Shown: positions 9,442-17,985 of the stretch, piece by piece | Layout: every line of letters begins with the position of its first letter | Position numbering within the stretch: position 1 is the stretch's first letter | NCBI GenBank assembly: GCA_020724505.1 | Contig: DYGV01000027.1 | Span: forward strand, 1-32,907 | DNA length: 32,907 bases | Direction of reading: 5' to 3' | Origin: Anaerolinea thermophila | GTDB taxonomy: Bacteria; Chloroflexota; Anaerolineae; Anaerolineales; UBA4823 | The notes under the pieces: model-generated | The model's input: the letters and a program-made list of their open reading frames with translations, nothing else | What the model was told of the DNA's origin: nothing | Databases searched by the model: none | Translations under genes and position numbers: made by a program

Positions 9442-10092
9442 TCAATTCGAGTAATAAATAAGCGCCATTTTGCCCAGTCGAAGCTCATCGCCCGATTTTA
9501 ACGGCTGCGGTTGGCGGGCGGCGATGCGCTGGCGGTTCACTGCTGTACCGTTCACGCTGTCCAGATCTTCAATATACACCTGCCCTTCTTTGACCATCAA
9601 CTGGGCGTGTCTGCGTCCCACGCCAGCCTCATGTCCGCCGTGAGGATCCAGATCAATATCCGGGAACACACCGCTCACCGGGTCTTCCCGCCCGATGATA
9701 ATCACTTGCTTGCCGGGCGGAATAGGCAAAGTCACCTGACTATCCAGGATCACAAGCCGTCCAACGACTGTGCTCTCCACGGGCGCTGCAGGGGCAGAGG
9801 GTTGCGGCGTCGGGACCGCTGGTTTCACCCCCGATGGCGCGGGGGCAGGCGGCGCGGCTGCCTGCGCCAATTGCGAGCCACAGTTTTCACAAAATGCAGA
9901 GCCGGCGATGTTGGCGTGCTGGCAATTAGGGCAGATAATTTCATTGGCTTCAGCAGATGGGATCATGTAGGTAGGGGGGATCTGCTGTCCGGCGGTCGGC
10001 GCTACTGTGCGCAGGTCATAACCGCAATGATCGCAAAACACCGCTCCTGGCGGCGCGGGGGTGTTACAACTGGGACAAGTAATTACAGACAT
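9442..10092 (-). CDS. FHA-domain protein with two zinc ribbons
   Basis: 216 aa; CPSCNTPAPPGAVFCDHCG and CPNCQHANIAGSAFCENCG; FHA IIGREDPVSGVFPDIDL...GVGRRHAQLMV...DSVNGTAVN. Confidence 0.88.
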   Translation of the reverse strand: MSVITCPSCNTPAPPGAVFCDHCGYDLRTVAPTAGQQIPPTYMIPSAEANEIICPNCQHANIAGSAFCENCGSQLAQAAAPPAPAPSGVKPAVPTPQPSAPAAPVESTVVGRLVILDSQVTLPIPPGKQVIIIGREDPVSGVFPDIDLDPHGGHEAGVGRRHAQLMVKEGQVYIEDLDSVNGTAVNRQRIAARQPQPLKSGDELRLGKMALIYYSN

Positions 10093-10135
10093 ATAATCCT
10101 CCTCAGGAGTATCAGATGGTGATCCAGAGAAACCC

Positions 10136-11404
10136 TCACTCGATCTCGGTCAACCGTTTGGTGGCATAACGCATCTTTTGCGCCGCAGCCGGGTCCAGGT
10201 GACCTTCTTGTTCGATCAGATTTGCCTGTTGACGCGCCTGGCGCGCCAATTCCACTTCGCCGAGTTCCAACAGGCGCGTGGCGGCTGCCCGCAGACGCTG
10301 TGTCGCACGAGAAGCATTGCCCGCTGCGGCGTCGTCCAATGCCTGGGTTTGTAACCGATGGGCGACCACGCGCTCGATTAGATTCATGATCCGCTCATCC
10401 ACCTGACCGGTCTGCGTCGCGTCATGGGTGAAATCCAGCGTTACATCTATAGCAACACGCTGATCTTTTAAGCCAGAGCCGGGAACATCATAAGTGACAT
10501 CCGCCTGGAGCAGACGGAAAGTCCCTGCCGATCGCGGCGGAAAGAGCAGATCGGCAAGCAGCGCCTGCCCCACCCCTTGACGAATTTCGCCGAGGAAGAT
10601 TTGAATATCATTCGTCCCCACCGCATGATGATCCAGCCGGCTGATCAGGGGCGATGTTCGCCAGACAGAGCGCGGCGTTACTCCCGAAACCATACGTATG
10701 GTGAGGTTTGCGTTGGCAACCGCAGCGCCTTGGATTGCGCAAAGCGTCTTTTGAAACGCGGCGCTGACCTGATGCGGCGATTCAACCGGCATCCATTCGC
10801 CGCCAGAACGCTGGGCTAACTCCTCTAAAAGTCGCGGATCCCAATTGCTATCTGCACCCACCCCCAACCCAAACGCCTGGATGGAGATACCCGCCATGCG
10901 GCATTGATCTGCAAGGTCGCGGCATTCTTGTTGATCTTCCCAGGTCTGCCCATCTGTGAGCAGTATCATGCTGCTCACTCGCTCCGGGCTGCGGCCGCGC
11001 AGTATTTCTTGCAACCCCAGGCGCATACCGGTGGACATGTGTGTGCCGCCGCGCTCTTCGATGGCGTTAATTTTGCGCTGAATGGCCTCTCGATCTATAA
11101 CCGGCGCGCAAGGTACAACCAGTTCCGCCGGTTGGGCATCGTCGAAGATCACCACGGAGAGCAGATCTTGCGCCCCCAGTTGATCTACCACCAACCGGGC
11201 GGCCTGTTTCATGGCGTTCAGTTTTTCGCCGCTCATGGATCCGCTGCGATCTAAAACCAGACAAACGTTCACTGGCTGGTTTTGCCCCGCCGGCGCGTCG
11301 CCAGTCGGCATGATCTCCAGCAGGATGTAGGCTTGCTGGGCTACATCCATTGCAGGATATACCCTGCGGTGCGGCGTGGCAGTAAGCATCAACTCGCCAG
11401 ACAT
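10136..11404 (-). CDS. VWA domain-containing protein
   Basis: 422 aa; MIDAS LVLDRSGSMSGEK, GGTHMSTGM, ILLTDGQT. Confidence 0.93.
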   Translation of the reverse strand: MSGELMLTATPHRRVYPAMDVAQQAYILLEIMPTGDAPAGQNQPVNVCLVLDRSGSMSGEKLNAMKQAARLVVDQLGAQDLLSVVIFDDAQPAELVVPCAPVIDREAIQRKINAIEERGGTHMSTGMRLGLQEILRGRSPERVSSMILLTDGQTWEDQQECRDLADQCRMAGISIQAFGLGVGADSNWDPRLLEELAQRSGGEWMPVESPHQVSAAFQKTLCAIQGAAVANANLTIRMVSGVTPRSVWRTSPLISRLDHHAVGTNDIQIFLGEIRQGVGQALLADLLFPPRSAGTFRLLQADVTYDVPGSGLKDQRVAIDVTLDFTHDATQTGQVDERIMNLIERVVAHRLQTQALDDAAAGNASRATQRLRAAATRLLELGEVELARQARQQANLIEQEGHLDPAAAQKMRYATKRLTEIE

Positions 11405-11405
11405 A

Positions 11406-13196
11406 TTAGGCTTCTACTATCTTCACGACCACTACGGAGATATTATCATCGCCGCCGGCGGCGTTGGCCGCCTCAATCAACGCGTCGCAGGCGGCTTGAG
11501 GCGAAGGGGTATTCATGACAATCTGATAAATCGCCTCGTCTTCCACCATGCCGCTCAAGCCATCGGAGCATAGCAGGAGAGAATCACCCACCTTGAGAGT
11601 GTGCGTCGTCACTTCGACATCAATCTTGGGTTTATCGCCGATAGTGCGATAGATCACATTGCGTTGAGGGTGATGACGGGCTTCTTCACGGGTGATCTGG
11701 TTGGTGGCAATCAATCGTTCCACAAGAGAATGATCGGTGGTCAGGCGTTGAATGCCTTGCGCATTGATCAGATAGGCGCGGCTATCTCCAACATGAGCAA
11801 TGTACGCTTTATTGCCTTCCAAAAGCGCCGATACCAAAGTGGAGCCCATATCGGTGCCGGCTGAGCGGCGTAATTTAAACACTTCAGCGTTGGCTTCCTC
11901 GACCGCTTCTCGCAGCCATTTTTGCCGATCCAATGCTGCGTTTTTCGTGAACTGGGCCGGCATGAGTTCTTTGAATGTTTTTTGGGATATGGTATTAATA
12001 ATCGCGCCGCTGGCGATTTCTCCCGCGGCGTGCCCCCCCATGCCGTCGGCGACGACATAAACCCCCACAGGCTGGCTGACGGACTGGTGAATGCGGTTGA
12101 TCTCCACGGTCAACAGGCTATCTTCGTTGAGGTTACGCACCATTCCCACGTGGGTTCGCCGACCCATGTAATAATCCAGTGTTTTGGCAGAGGTCATTTC
12201 CTCCAGGGCTTGGCTGAGCAATTCCGCCAGTGCGCCGGCGGATGCAACGCCAGGGGAGGTGTAAACGCGTTCGAACGCCTGGCTGATCGCCGGCGCCAGA
12301 TTCGGGTCGTGTTCCAGGCGCTCTTTGCCGGTGAGCCAATAGAAGATCAACCGCGCTAGCGCTTCGGCGTCCGGTTTGCGTTCGGTCACATAGCCTTCCG
12401 GGTGATGAGTGCATGTAGTGAAATTTGCCCAAACTGCGCGTCCGTTAACCACGCCCAGTGCGTTGACGTCCACATGGCCGTTAAAACTCACGCCATTATC
12501 GTGCAAATAATCCAGCCCACGCGCCAGGCCAATGCCCCAGTTAAGCGCCTGCATAGAATCGGGGACGCCTTCCAGCGCTCCCACCCTGGGAACGACTACG
12601 CAATGGCGGGGTTGCCCTGCCAGCCGCTCGACAAATGCAGCCAGTGGAGCGCGCACCGCGCCGTGTGAAAGACCCTTTGCCGCCAGGCGAACAATGTTAT
12701 CCGGGATGGGGGTACGCGCCTCGATCAGCGCCAAGTCTTTGCCGCCCTTTTCTAGAACTGTACCACAATCGGTGCAAAATTTTTCCGGCGCGGCGTTGCG
12801 CGGTAAAAAAATCGCGCCGCAAGAGGTATTGGGACAGACGCGAATCTGCAAATCTTCGGGGACGTCAATTTGGTGGACAAGATAACGATGCTGGCGATCA
12901 TCGCTGAAGATCACATTCTCGTAGAGAAAATTATCCCCGAAAACTGCCCCTGGCGGGCGGCGGTCAAAAGCGTTGGTGGGCGTCAGAGGCCGCGTGTCTG
13001 TTCTGGGGTTTTGCGCCAAGCGGCGCGTGGTTTGGGAGTTTTGCGCAGATGCTGATAAATTTGCTTTATCGAGTCGCATAGTTTCTAAATCCAGGGGTCG
13101 AGTGACCGCCGACGAGGTGGGCAGTCGGGTGGCGCAATTCTTGCAAAATTTTGCCCCCGAACGATTTTCAGCCCGGCAGTTTGGGCAAATGACCAT
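11406..13196 (-). CDS. Zinc-ribbon / pseudokinase-like / PP2C phosphatase fusion
   Basis: 596 aa; N-terminal CPNCRAENRSGAKFCKNCATRL; second ribbon CPNTSCGAIFLPRNAAPEKFCTDCGTVL; middle GIGLARGLDYLHDNGVSFNGHVDVNALGVVNGRAVWANF resembles a kinase C-lobe lacking HRD and DFG; C-terminal PP2C motifs ADGMGGHAAGEIAS, HVGDSRAYLIN, CSDGLSGMV, GGDDNISVVVV. Confidence 0.9.
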   Translation of the reverse strand: MVICPNCRAENRSGAKFCKNCATRLPTSSAVTRPLDLETMRLDKANLSASAQNSQTTRRLAQNPRTDTRPLTPTNAFDRRPPGAVFGDNFLYENVIFSDDRQHRYLVHQIDVPEDLQIRVCPNTSCGAIFLPRNAAPEKFCTDCGTVLEKGGKDLALIEARTPIPDNIVRLAAKGLSHGAVRAPLAAFVERLAGQPRHCVVVPRVGALEGVPDSMQALNWGIGLARGLDYLHDNGVSFNGHVDVNALGVVNGRAVWANFTTCTHHPEGYVTERKPDAEALARLIFYWLTGKERLEHDPNLAPAISQAFERVYTSPGVASAGALAELLSQALEEMTSAKTLDYYMGRRTHVGMVRNLNEDSLLTVEINRIHQSVSQPVGVYVVADGMGGHAAGEIASGAIINTISQKTFKELMPAQFTKNAALDRQKWLREAVEEANAEVFKLRRSAGTDMGSTLVSALLEGNKAYIAHVGDSRAYLINAQGIQRLTTDHSLVERLIATNQITREEARHHPQRNVIYRTIGDKPKIDVEVTTHTLKVGDSLLLCSDGLSGMVEDEAIYQIVMNTPSPQAACDALIEAANAAGGDDNISVVVVKIVEA

Positions 13197-13221
13197 GAAC
13201 TGGCTCCTTTGTTGAGCAATA

Positions 13222-13638
13222 TCATCCGGGATGGATGTATCCAGTATCGCGAAAGATCAGGTTAGATTTGCCCAGGCCAATCCGAACCCCGTCGCGTAGA
13301 ACATTTTTCCGTGTGAGCTGGTCTTCAACTGTAACGCCGTTTAACGAATCCAGATCCACGATGCAAATTTCCTTCACGTTCTCATCGTAATAGATCAACG
13401 CATGGTTCGCGGATACGGTATCGTCGGCGAGGACCAAATCGTTTGGTTCAGCGCGGCCAATTGAGATTGGCAGCGAAGCGAAAGTTCTGGTCTCACCGTT
13501 TTCGAGGATCAATTTGAGTCCAAACTCCGAGTTGTTCACAGCGCGCCTCGCAGAATCCCCAGTTTGCTTACTTGTTTGCGATTTATCCCCAGATGGTTCC
13601 CCCGGTTTTCGACCGAAGAGCTTGCCCAATCGAGCCAT
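13222..13638 (-). CDS. Small FHA-domain protein
   Basis: 138 aa; ISIGRAEPNDLVLADDTVSANHALIYY...DLDSLNGVTVE. Confidence 0.85.
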   Translation of the reverse strand: MARLGKLFGRKPGEPSGDKSQTSKQTGDSARRAVNNSEFGLKLILENGETRTFASLPISIGRAEPNDLVLADDTVSANHALIYYDENVKEICIVDLDSLNGVTVEDQLTRKNVLRDGVRIGLGKSNLIFRDTGYIHPG

Positions 13639-13738
13639 CGTCGGCTCCCTCCGCCTACACTAAGCCCCGATACCGTTTATAAATTATACTGCGAATCACT
13701 CAGGCTATACTGTTCGAGTGCATTATTCCTTGCAATTC

Positions 13739-13767
13739 ATTATAATCTTGTGAGACTGGCCTAACAA
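13739..13767 (-). promoter_or_regulatory. Predicted sigma70-type promoter for the signalling island
   Basis: Minus strand reads TTGTTA-(17 nt GGCCAGTCTCACAAGAT)-TATAAT, about 100 bp upstream of the first island gene. Confidence 0.5.
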
Positions 13768-13804
13768 GACATAGATGGGCGGAATTTAAAAACGCGCTGC
13801 CGGC

Positions 13805-14572
13805 TCAGGAGCGGAGCAGTAAGACGCCGGAGATCAATAGCAGGGCGATAATGGTCCATTCAAACACGGCGCGGTTCACATGTTTCACCAGGATTCTGCC
13901 AGACCACACCCCCAGAGGAGCCAACGGCGCCATCCAGATCAACGAGAGCAGCAACTGAAAATCAAACAAGCCGGCAAAATAATAATACGGCACTTTGATC
14001 CAATTCAACAACGCGAAGAATAGGGCTGACGAAGCAATGAATGCATCGGGCGGCAGCCCCTGCATTAACAAATAGATTGTAATCGGCGGGCCGCCTGCGT
14101 GCGCCAGGGTGGAGGTAAAGCCGGCCAGCGACCCTGCCAGGGTGGCGTGCCAGCGGCGCGTTTGGTAACGCAGGTTGCCAAGAATACGCCTCTCGAACAG
14201 GCGATAGACCACAAAGAGCAAAATGAGAATAGCCAGACCCTTTTTCAGCACCTGAGGCGGGAAATTTGCCAGGACGAACGTCGCCAATGTAACTCCGATC
14301 AGCGCGCCGGCCATCAGGACGCGGACATGATGATTATCCCAACGTCGCCAGTACGCCGCGATGGCAAAGATATCCGCCAGGATCAAAATGGGCAGCAGCA
14401 AACCCACAGCCTGGTTGACAGGCATAACCAGGGCTACTAAGGGGGTTAGTAAAAAGCCCATGGTACCGCCCAGCCCGCCTTTCGAGAGGCCAGCCAGGTA
14501 ACACGCCAGACCAACCGTTATGTAGAATACAATCGGACGAGTGGGGATGAAAAAATCTATGGTGGCGTTCAG
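13805..14572 (-). CDS. Sulfite exporter TauE/SafE family permease
   Basis: ORF-track start (14461) is inside the TauE motif; the frame extends upstream as NATIDFFIPTRPIVFYITVGLACYLAGLSKGGLGGTMGFLLTPL. No ATG/GTG/TTG there; a candidate CTG at 14572 overlaps the upstream stop. 5' end uncertain. Confidence 0.75.
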   Translation of the reverse strand: MNATIDFFIPTRPIVFYITVGLACYLAGLSKGGLGGTMGFLLTPLVALVMPVNQAVGLLLPILILADIFAIAAYWRRWDNHHVRVLMAGALIGVTLATFVLANFPPQVLKKGLAILILLFVVYRLFERRILGNLRYQTRRWHATLAGSLAGFTSTLAHAGGPPITIYLLMQGLPPDAFIASSALFFALLNWIKVPYYYFAGLFDFQLLLSLIWMAPLAPLGVWSGRILVKHVNRAVFEWTIIALLLISGVLLLRS

Positions 14573-15063
14573 CTTTGAATCCTCTGGATCGTTTCTTCCC
14601 AGGTGTGGCGATGACGCAGATCAAATAAGCGCCGGATTGCAAACTCAATCTGAGCCATACAGCGCGTGCGCCAAATGCCGCTTTCCAGGAAGCGTTGGTG
14701 TTGTTCCTCCTGGCGAAAATCCAGTCCAACCAGGGCGCGGCAATCAACGTCTAAATATGTAGCTTTGAATTCATCCATATACTCAGCAATAATCAATCGA
14801 GCTATCCGTTTGGCGTCTTTGTGATCCGACAAGCGACGTTCGGCCAGCATCCCCACCGCCAGTGCAGCGCCTGTGATTGCGCCGCACAGCCCACCGGAAT
14901 AGGCAATCCCGCCGTTCAAAGCCATGGCGACGGAAGAATCCCTCGCATCGGGCAAATCATAAGCCTCCTTCAGCACCATAAAGGTTGTCTCGGCGCATCC
15001 ATAAAGATTGTCTTGGCGCAGAAAGTACTCTTGGGCCTTGCGAATGATGTCCGTCTGATTCAT
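14569..15063 (-). CDS. C_GCAxxG_C_C family protein
   Basis: 164 aa; YGCAETTFMVLKEAYDLP...GGIAYSGGLCGAITGAALAVG, Cys-rich motif of this family. Confidence 0.85.
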   Translation of the reverse strand: MNQTDIIRKAQEYFLRQDNLYGCAETTFMVLKEAYDLPDARDSSVAMALNGGIAYSGGLCGAITGAALAVGMLAERRLSDHKDAKRIARLIIAEYMDEFKATYLDVDCRALVGLDFRQEEQHQRFLESGIWRTRCMAQIEFAIRRLFDLRHRHTWEETIQRIQS

Positions 15064-15231
15064 TGCCCGTCTTCCTCGAAGAGCTTCGTTTTTTATCTGT
15101 TTGAGATTGCAAGTTTAATGGGGAACACATAAGCAGCCTCATCCCGCCCATTTTCGCGGTGTATCTTCGCGCTCAAGTTATGAGAACCAGAGAAAGGCGC
15201 TCATCAGCAGCTTCCGACAATGTACGCGCTA

Positions 15232-15960
15232 TTATCTTTTGACAGACGATGGGTCTAATGGGGCGGCCTCTTCCTCCTGACGTTCGCCGAGCAAGGTTAC
15301 CAATTCCATAATATGGTCATGCATTGCCTGGGCAGATAACTCCGGATCGCGCCGGCGCAATGCGTCCAGGACAATATAATGGCGGCGCGCAAGATACACC
15401 AGATCGCTGTATAACCGAACCGTCGAGACGGTCGTCCAGTAAGAAAATTGGAACATGCTCCAATTGCGAATCAAGACCGAATTGCCGGAGGCGCGAATGA
15501 TCATTTGATGGAAAGCGAAATTGATCGCCGACATGCTGCGGGCATCGCCGGCCTCGCTGACCTGAATCATATCCTGCACCAACTTTTCTAAATACGCTAA
15601 TTGATCGTCGGTGAGGTTGGTTGCCGCCAGTTTTGCGCCTAATGCTTCCAGCGCGGCGCGCACCGGGTAGATCTCCAGCAAATCTTTCAGGGAAAGATCT
15701 TTCACGTAAGTGCCGCTGTAGGGATAAGTTTGTAAGAAGCCCATCCATTCCAGCTCGCGCAACGCTTCGCGCACCGCCCCCTGGCTCACGCCCAATTGCT
15801 GTGCCACCCGCGTCTCAACAATTCGGTCGCCGGCGTTATATTCGCCGTTCAGAATCGCCTCCACCAGATAATCTCGGATCTGGTCGCGCAGTACTGTGCG
15901 ATCTAACGAGGTTTTGGGCTTCCGCCCGAATACGCTGCCTGCCCAATCATCCGAGTTCAT
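15232..15960 (-). CDS. GntR-family (FadR/FCD subfamily) transcriptional regulator
   Basis: wHTH LRDQIRDYLVEAILNGEYNAGDRIVETRVAQQLGVSQGAVREALRELEWMGFL; helical FCD-like C-terminus. Start at 15960 preceded by GGAGGTAAC. Confidence 0.92.
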   Translation of the reverse strand: MNSDDWAGSVFGRKPKTSLDRTVLRDQIRDYLVEAILNGEYNAGDRIVETRVAQQLGVSQGAVREALRELEWMGFLQTYPYSGTYVKDLSLKDLLEIYPVRAALEALGAKLAATNLTDDQLAYLEKLVQDMIQVSEAGDARSMSAINFAFHQMIIRASGNSVLIRNWSMFQFSYWTTVSTVRLYSDLVYLARRHYIVLDALRRRDPELSAQAMHDHIMELVTLLGERQEEEAAPLDPSSVKR

Positions 15961-16099
15961 GTTACCTCCAACTCCATTCACGTTAACCAGGCGCCGGATC
16001 TTCACCCAGGGGCGCTCCCTAAATTACGCCTGTTTAAGGGTTTTGGCCGTCCAAAAAGATTATCTCGAGTCAGTCGCATCCTTGCATCTTTCCCGATGG

Positions 16100-16114
16100 C
16101 TTATCCCGGATAAG
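16100..16114. promoter_or_regulatory. Inverted repeat CTTATCC-C-GGATAAG upstream of the GntR gene
   Basis: Perfect 7-bp arms in the 16005-16178 intergenic region; candidate operator. Confidence 0.35.
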
Positions 16115-16177
16115 TTTAAGCGATCAGTTGCGATTTAAACCTTCCTGGACGGCCCCGTTCGATCAAACAGATCCTTC

Positions 16178-17854
16178 TTATCCGATGATCTCGACCACGC
16201 CGGTGTTGCCGTTGACGCGAATGCGCATGCCGGTTTTGATCTTTTCCGTAGCCACAGAGGTGCCAACCACCGCCGGGATGCCAAACTCACGCGAAACCAC
16301 CGCCGGGTGCGCCAGCACGCCGCCGGCGTCTGTAACCAGACCCTTAATCTTGGTAAAGACCACCACCCAGGCAGGGTTGGTCATCTTGCACACCATAATC
16401 TCGCCTTTCTTGACCTCGTCAAACTGTGCTGGCGATTGCACGAAGCGCGCCACGCCTTCCACCACACCTGGTGAGGCCGCCAATCCTGTGATCACATCTG
16501 CCGGCTCTGCAGAGCGCTCAGCGGTCTTGGTGAATTTCTCCGGGAAACCCCACAGACCTTTATAAGGTTCATCGTATAGCGACCATTTGGTCACAGTGCC
16601 AACCCAATCTCTTGGGCGGATACCGCTGGCCGCCAGATTTTCGTCGCGCCGCTTTTGCACCAACGCCTTGGCGTCAAACGCATTCGGCACTGCCGCGATG
16701 TGGCGCAGCTCGTCATAGGTCAGGTAGAAGATATCCTCGGCGTCGAAAAGCACGCCGCCCTCGACCAGCTTGCGGCCAATCGCCAGCAGAACCAGGCGCA
16801 TGCGTGCATAGGTGCCCTGGTCAAAATAGAAGTGATGATCCGGTGTCAGCGGTGCCATCTTGAGCGCCATGTCCAGCGCTTCCTGGAGACGTTTCTTGTC
16901 TTCCTCTTTCTTGACGCGCGAGAACATCTCCTGAATGGCTGCATTTTGGTTATCCTTCACCTTTTGGATGTCGGCGTACACATCATAGCCCGATTCAAGA
17001 TAACCCTTCACCGCCTCGATGATCGGGGCGTTGTTCTCCACCCACAACGGGAAGATATATTCGTGGGTGTACATGGCTTTGTAACCGAATTCCTTCGCCC
17101 ACTCTTTCACTTTGCTCAGGAATTCTTTGCCCTGCTCGCTCTTCCCCAGGGCAGCCATGATTTCGGAGGCTGTCTCGCCTTTGAACGCCTGGCTTAACAG
17201 GGCGTCTGCCTTCACCATGTCGCGCAACATGCACAGCCCTTTGATCGAGTCCCAGTTGCGATCATCTACGGAGACTTCAATCTTACCGGTGAGCACCGGA
17301 TCCGCCTCGCCAGTGACTTCTTTGAAGATGGTTTCAAAGTTGAGGAACGAAGCAAATTGCGCCATGTTCAACAGCCAGTGGATGCGGAAGTGGCGCTCCT
17401 GAATATCCAGGGCATCCTCGAAAAGCACCATCAGTTCCGGCAGCGACGCGGTTTCGTAAGGGAAAGTATCCAGGAATTCAAAGTTGCGCAGCACCTCTGG
17501 CACCAGCCGCTCTTTCCACCAGGTCAGGAAATTGTTTGCATAAACAGGGAGAACCATGCCAAAGTATGGTCCCAGTCGGGCGATCTCCTCGTCGGTCTGG
17601 GGTACGATGGCGCTATACACGTACTGATTGATTTTTTTGGCAATCCAATCATTGCCAAACGGCAAGCCGAAACGTCTGTACATATATCGGCAGGTCAGCC
17701 ACCAACCGCCAATATCGAAATACATGGGCGAAATGGGTTGTGGGCAATGCAGATCATCGTAAAACCAGTGCAGGCTTTTTTCTTGCTCATCTTTCCATTC
17801 GATGGGGAAAGATTCATCGCCAAAGAAAGTACCTAAAACGGTCATATCAGGCAT
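16178..17854 (-). CDS. PEP-utilizing enzyme, mobile (swivelling phospho-His) domain protein; C-terminal half of a split PEP-synthase-like dikinase
   Basis: C-terminal GLVTDAGGVLAHPAVVSREFGIPAVVGTSVATEKIKTGMRIRVNGNTGVVEI. Start at 17854 preceded by GAGGAG. Confidence 0.87.
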   Translation of the reverse strand: MPDMTVLGTFFGDESFPIEWKDEQEKSLHWFYDDLHCPQPISPMYFDIGGWWLTCRYMYRRFGLPFGNDWIAKKINQYVYSAIVPQTDEEIARLGPYFGMVLPVYANNFLTWWKERLVPEVLRNFEFLDTFPYETASLPELMVLFEDALDIQERHFRIHWLLNMAQFASFLNFETIFKEVTGEADPVLTGKIEVSVDDRNWDSIKGLCMLRDMVKADALLSQAFKGETASEIMAALGKSEQGKEFLSKVKEWAKEFGYKAMYTHEYIFPLWVENNAPIIEAVKGYLESGYDVYADIQKVKDNQNAAIQEMFSRVKKEEDKKRLQEALDMALKMAPLTPDHHFYFDQGTYARMRLVLLAIGRKLVEGGVLFDAEDIFYLTYDELRHIAAVPNAFDAKALVQKRRDENLAASGIRPRDWVGTVTKWSLYDEPYKGLWGFPEKFTKTAERSAEPADVITGLAASPGVVEGVARFVQSPAQFDEVKKGEIMVCKMTNPAWVVVFTKIKGLVTDAGGVLAHPAVVSREFGIPAVVGTSVATEKIKTGMRIRVNGNTGVVEIIG

Positions 17855-17985
17855 GGCAGTTTTCTCCTCTCTGGAATTTAATTTCATGACGGTATCTAGA
17901 TGCGAGGGTGGTCATCGCTCCCAATCAGTAATTAGTCAGGTCCTAATGCTTTGCCAGAGGTGCGCCTCCTTTCGTTACTTCTTTG

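Noticed and set aside
1-13638. Type VI secretion post-translational control module (PpkA/PppA/Fha)
   Set aside because: Kinase, phosphatase and FHA genes fit superficially, but no T6SS structural genes (TssB/C, Hcp, VgrG, ClpV) are in the window.
14334-14747. 137 aa minus-strand ORF overlapping TauE and C_GCAxxG_C_C genes
   Set aside because: Out-of-frame shadow of two genes with recognisable motifs.
16655-17197. 180 aa plus-strand ORF (and many other long antisense ORFs such as 25826-26464 and 27954-28592)
   Set aside because: Antisense to convincingly coding genes, no recognisable domains; typical of GC-rich coding DNA.
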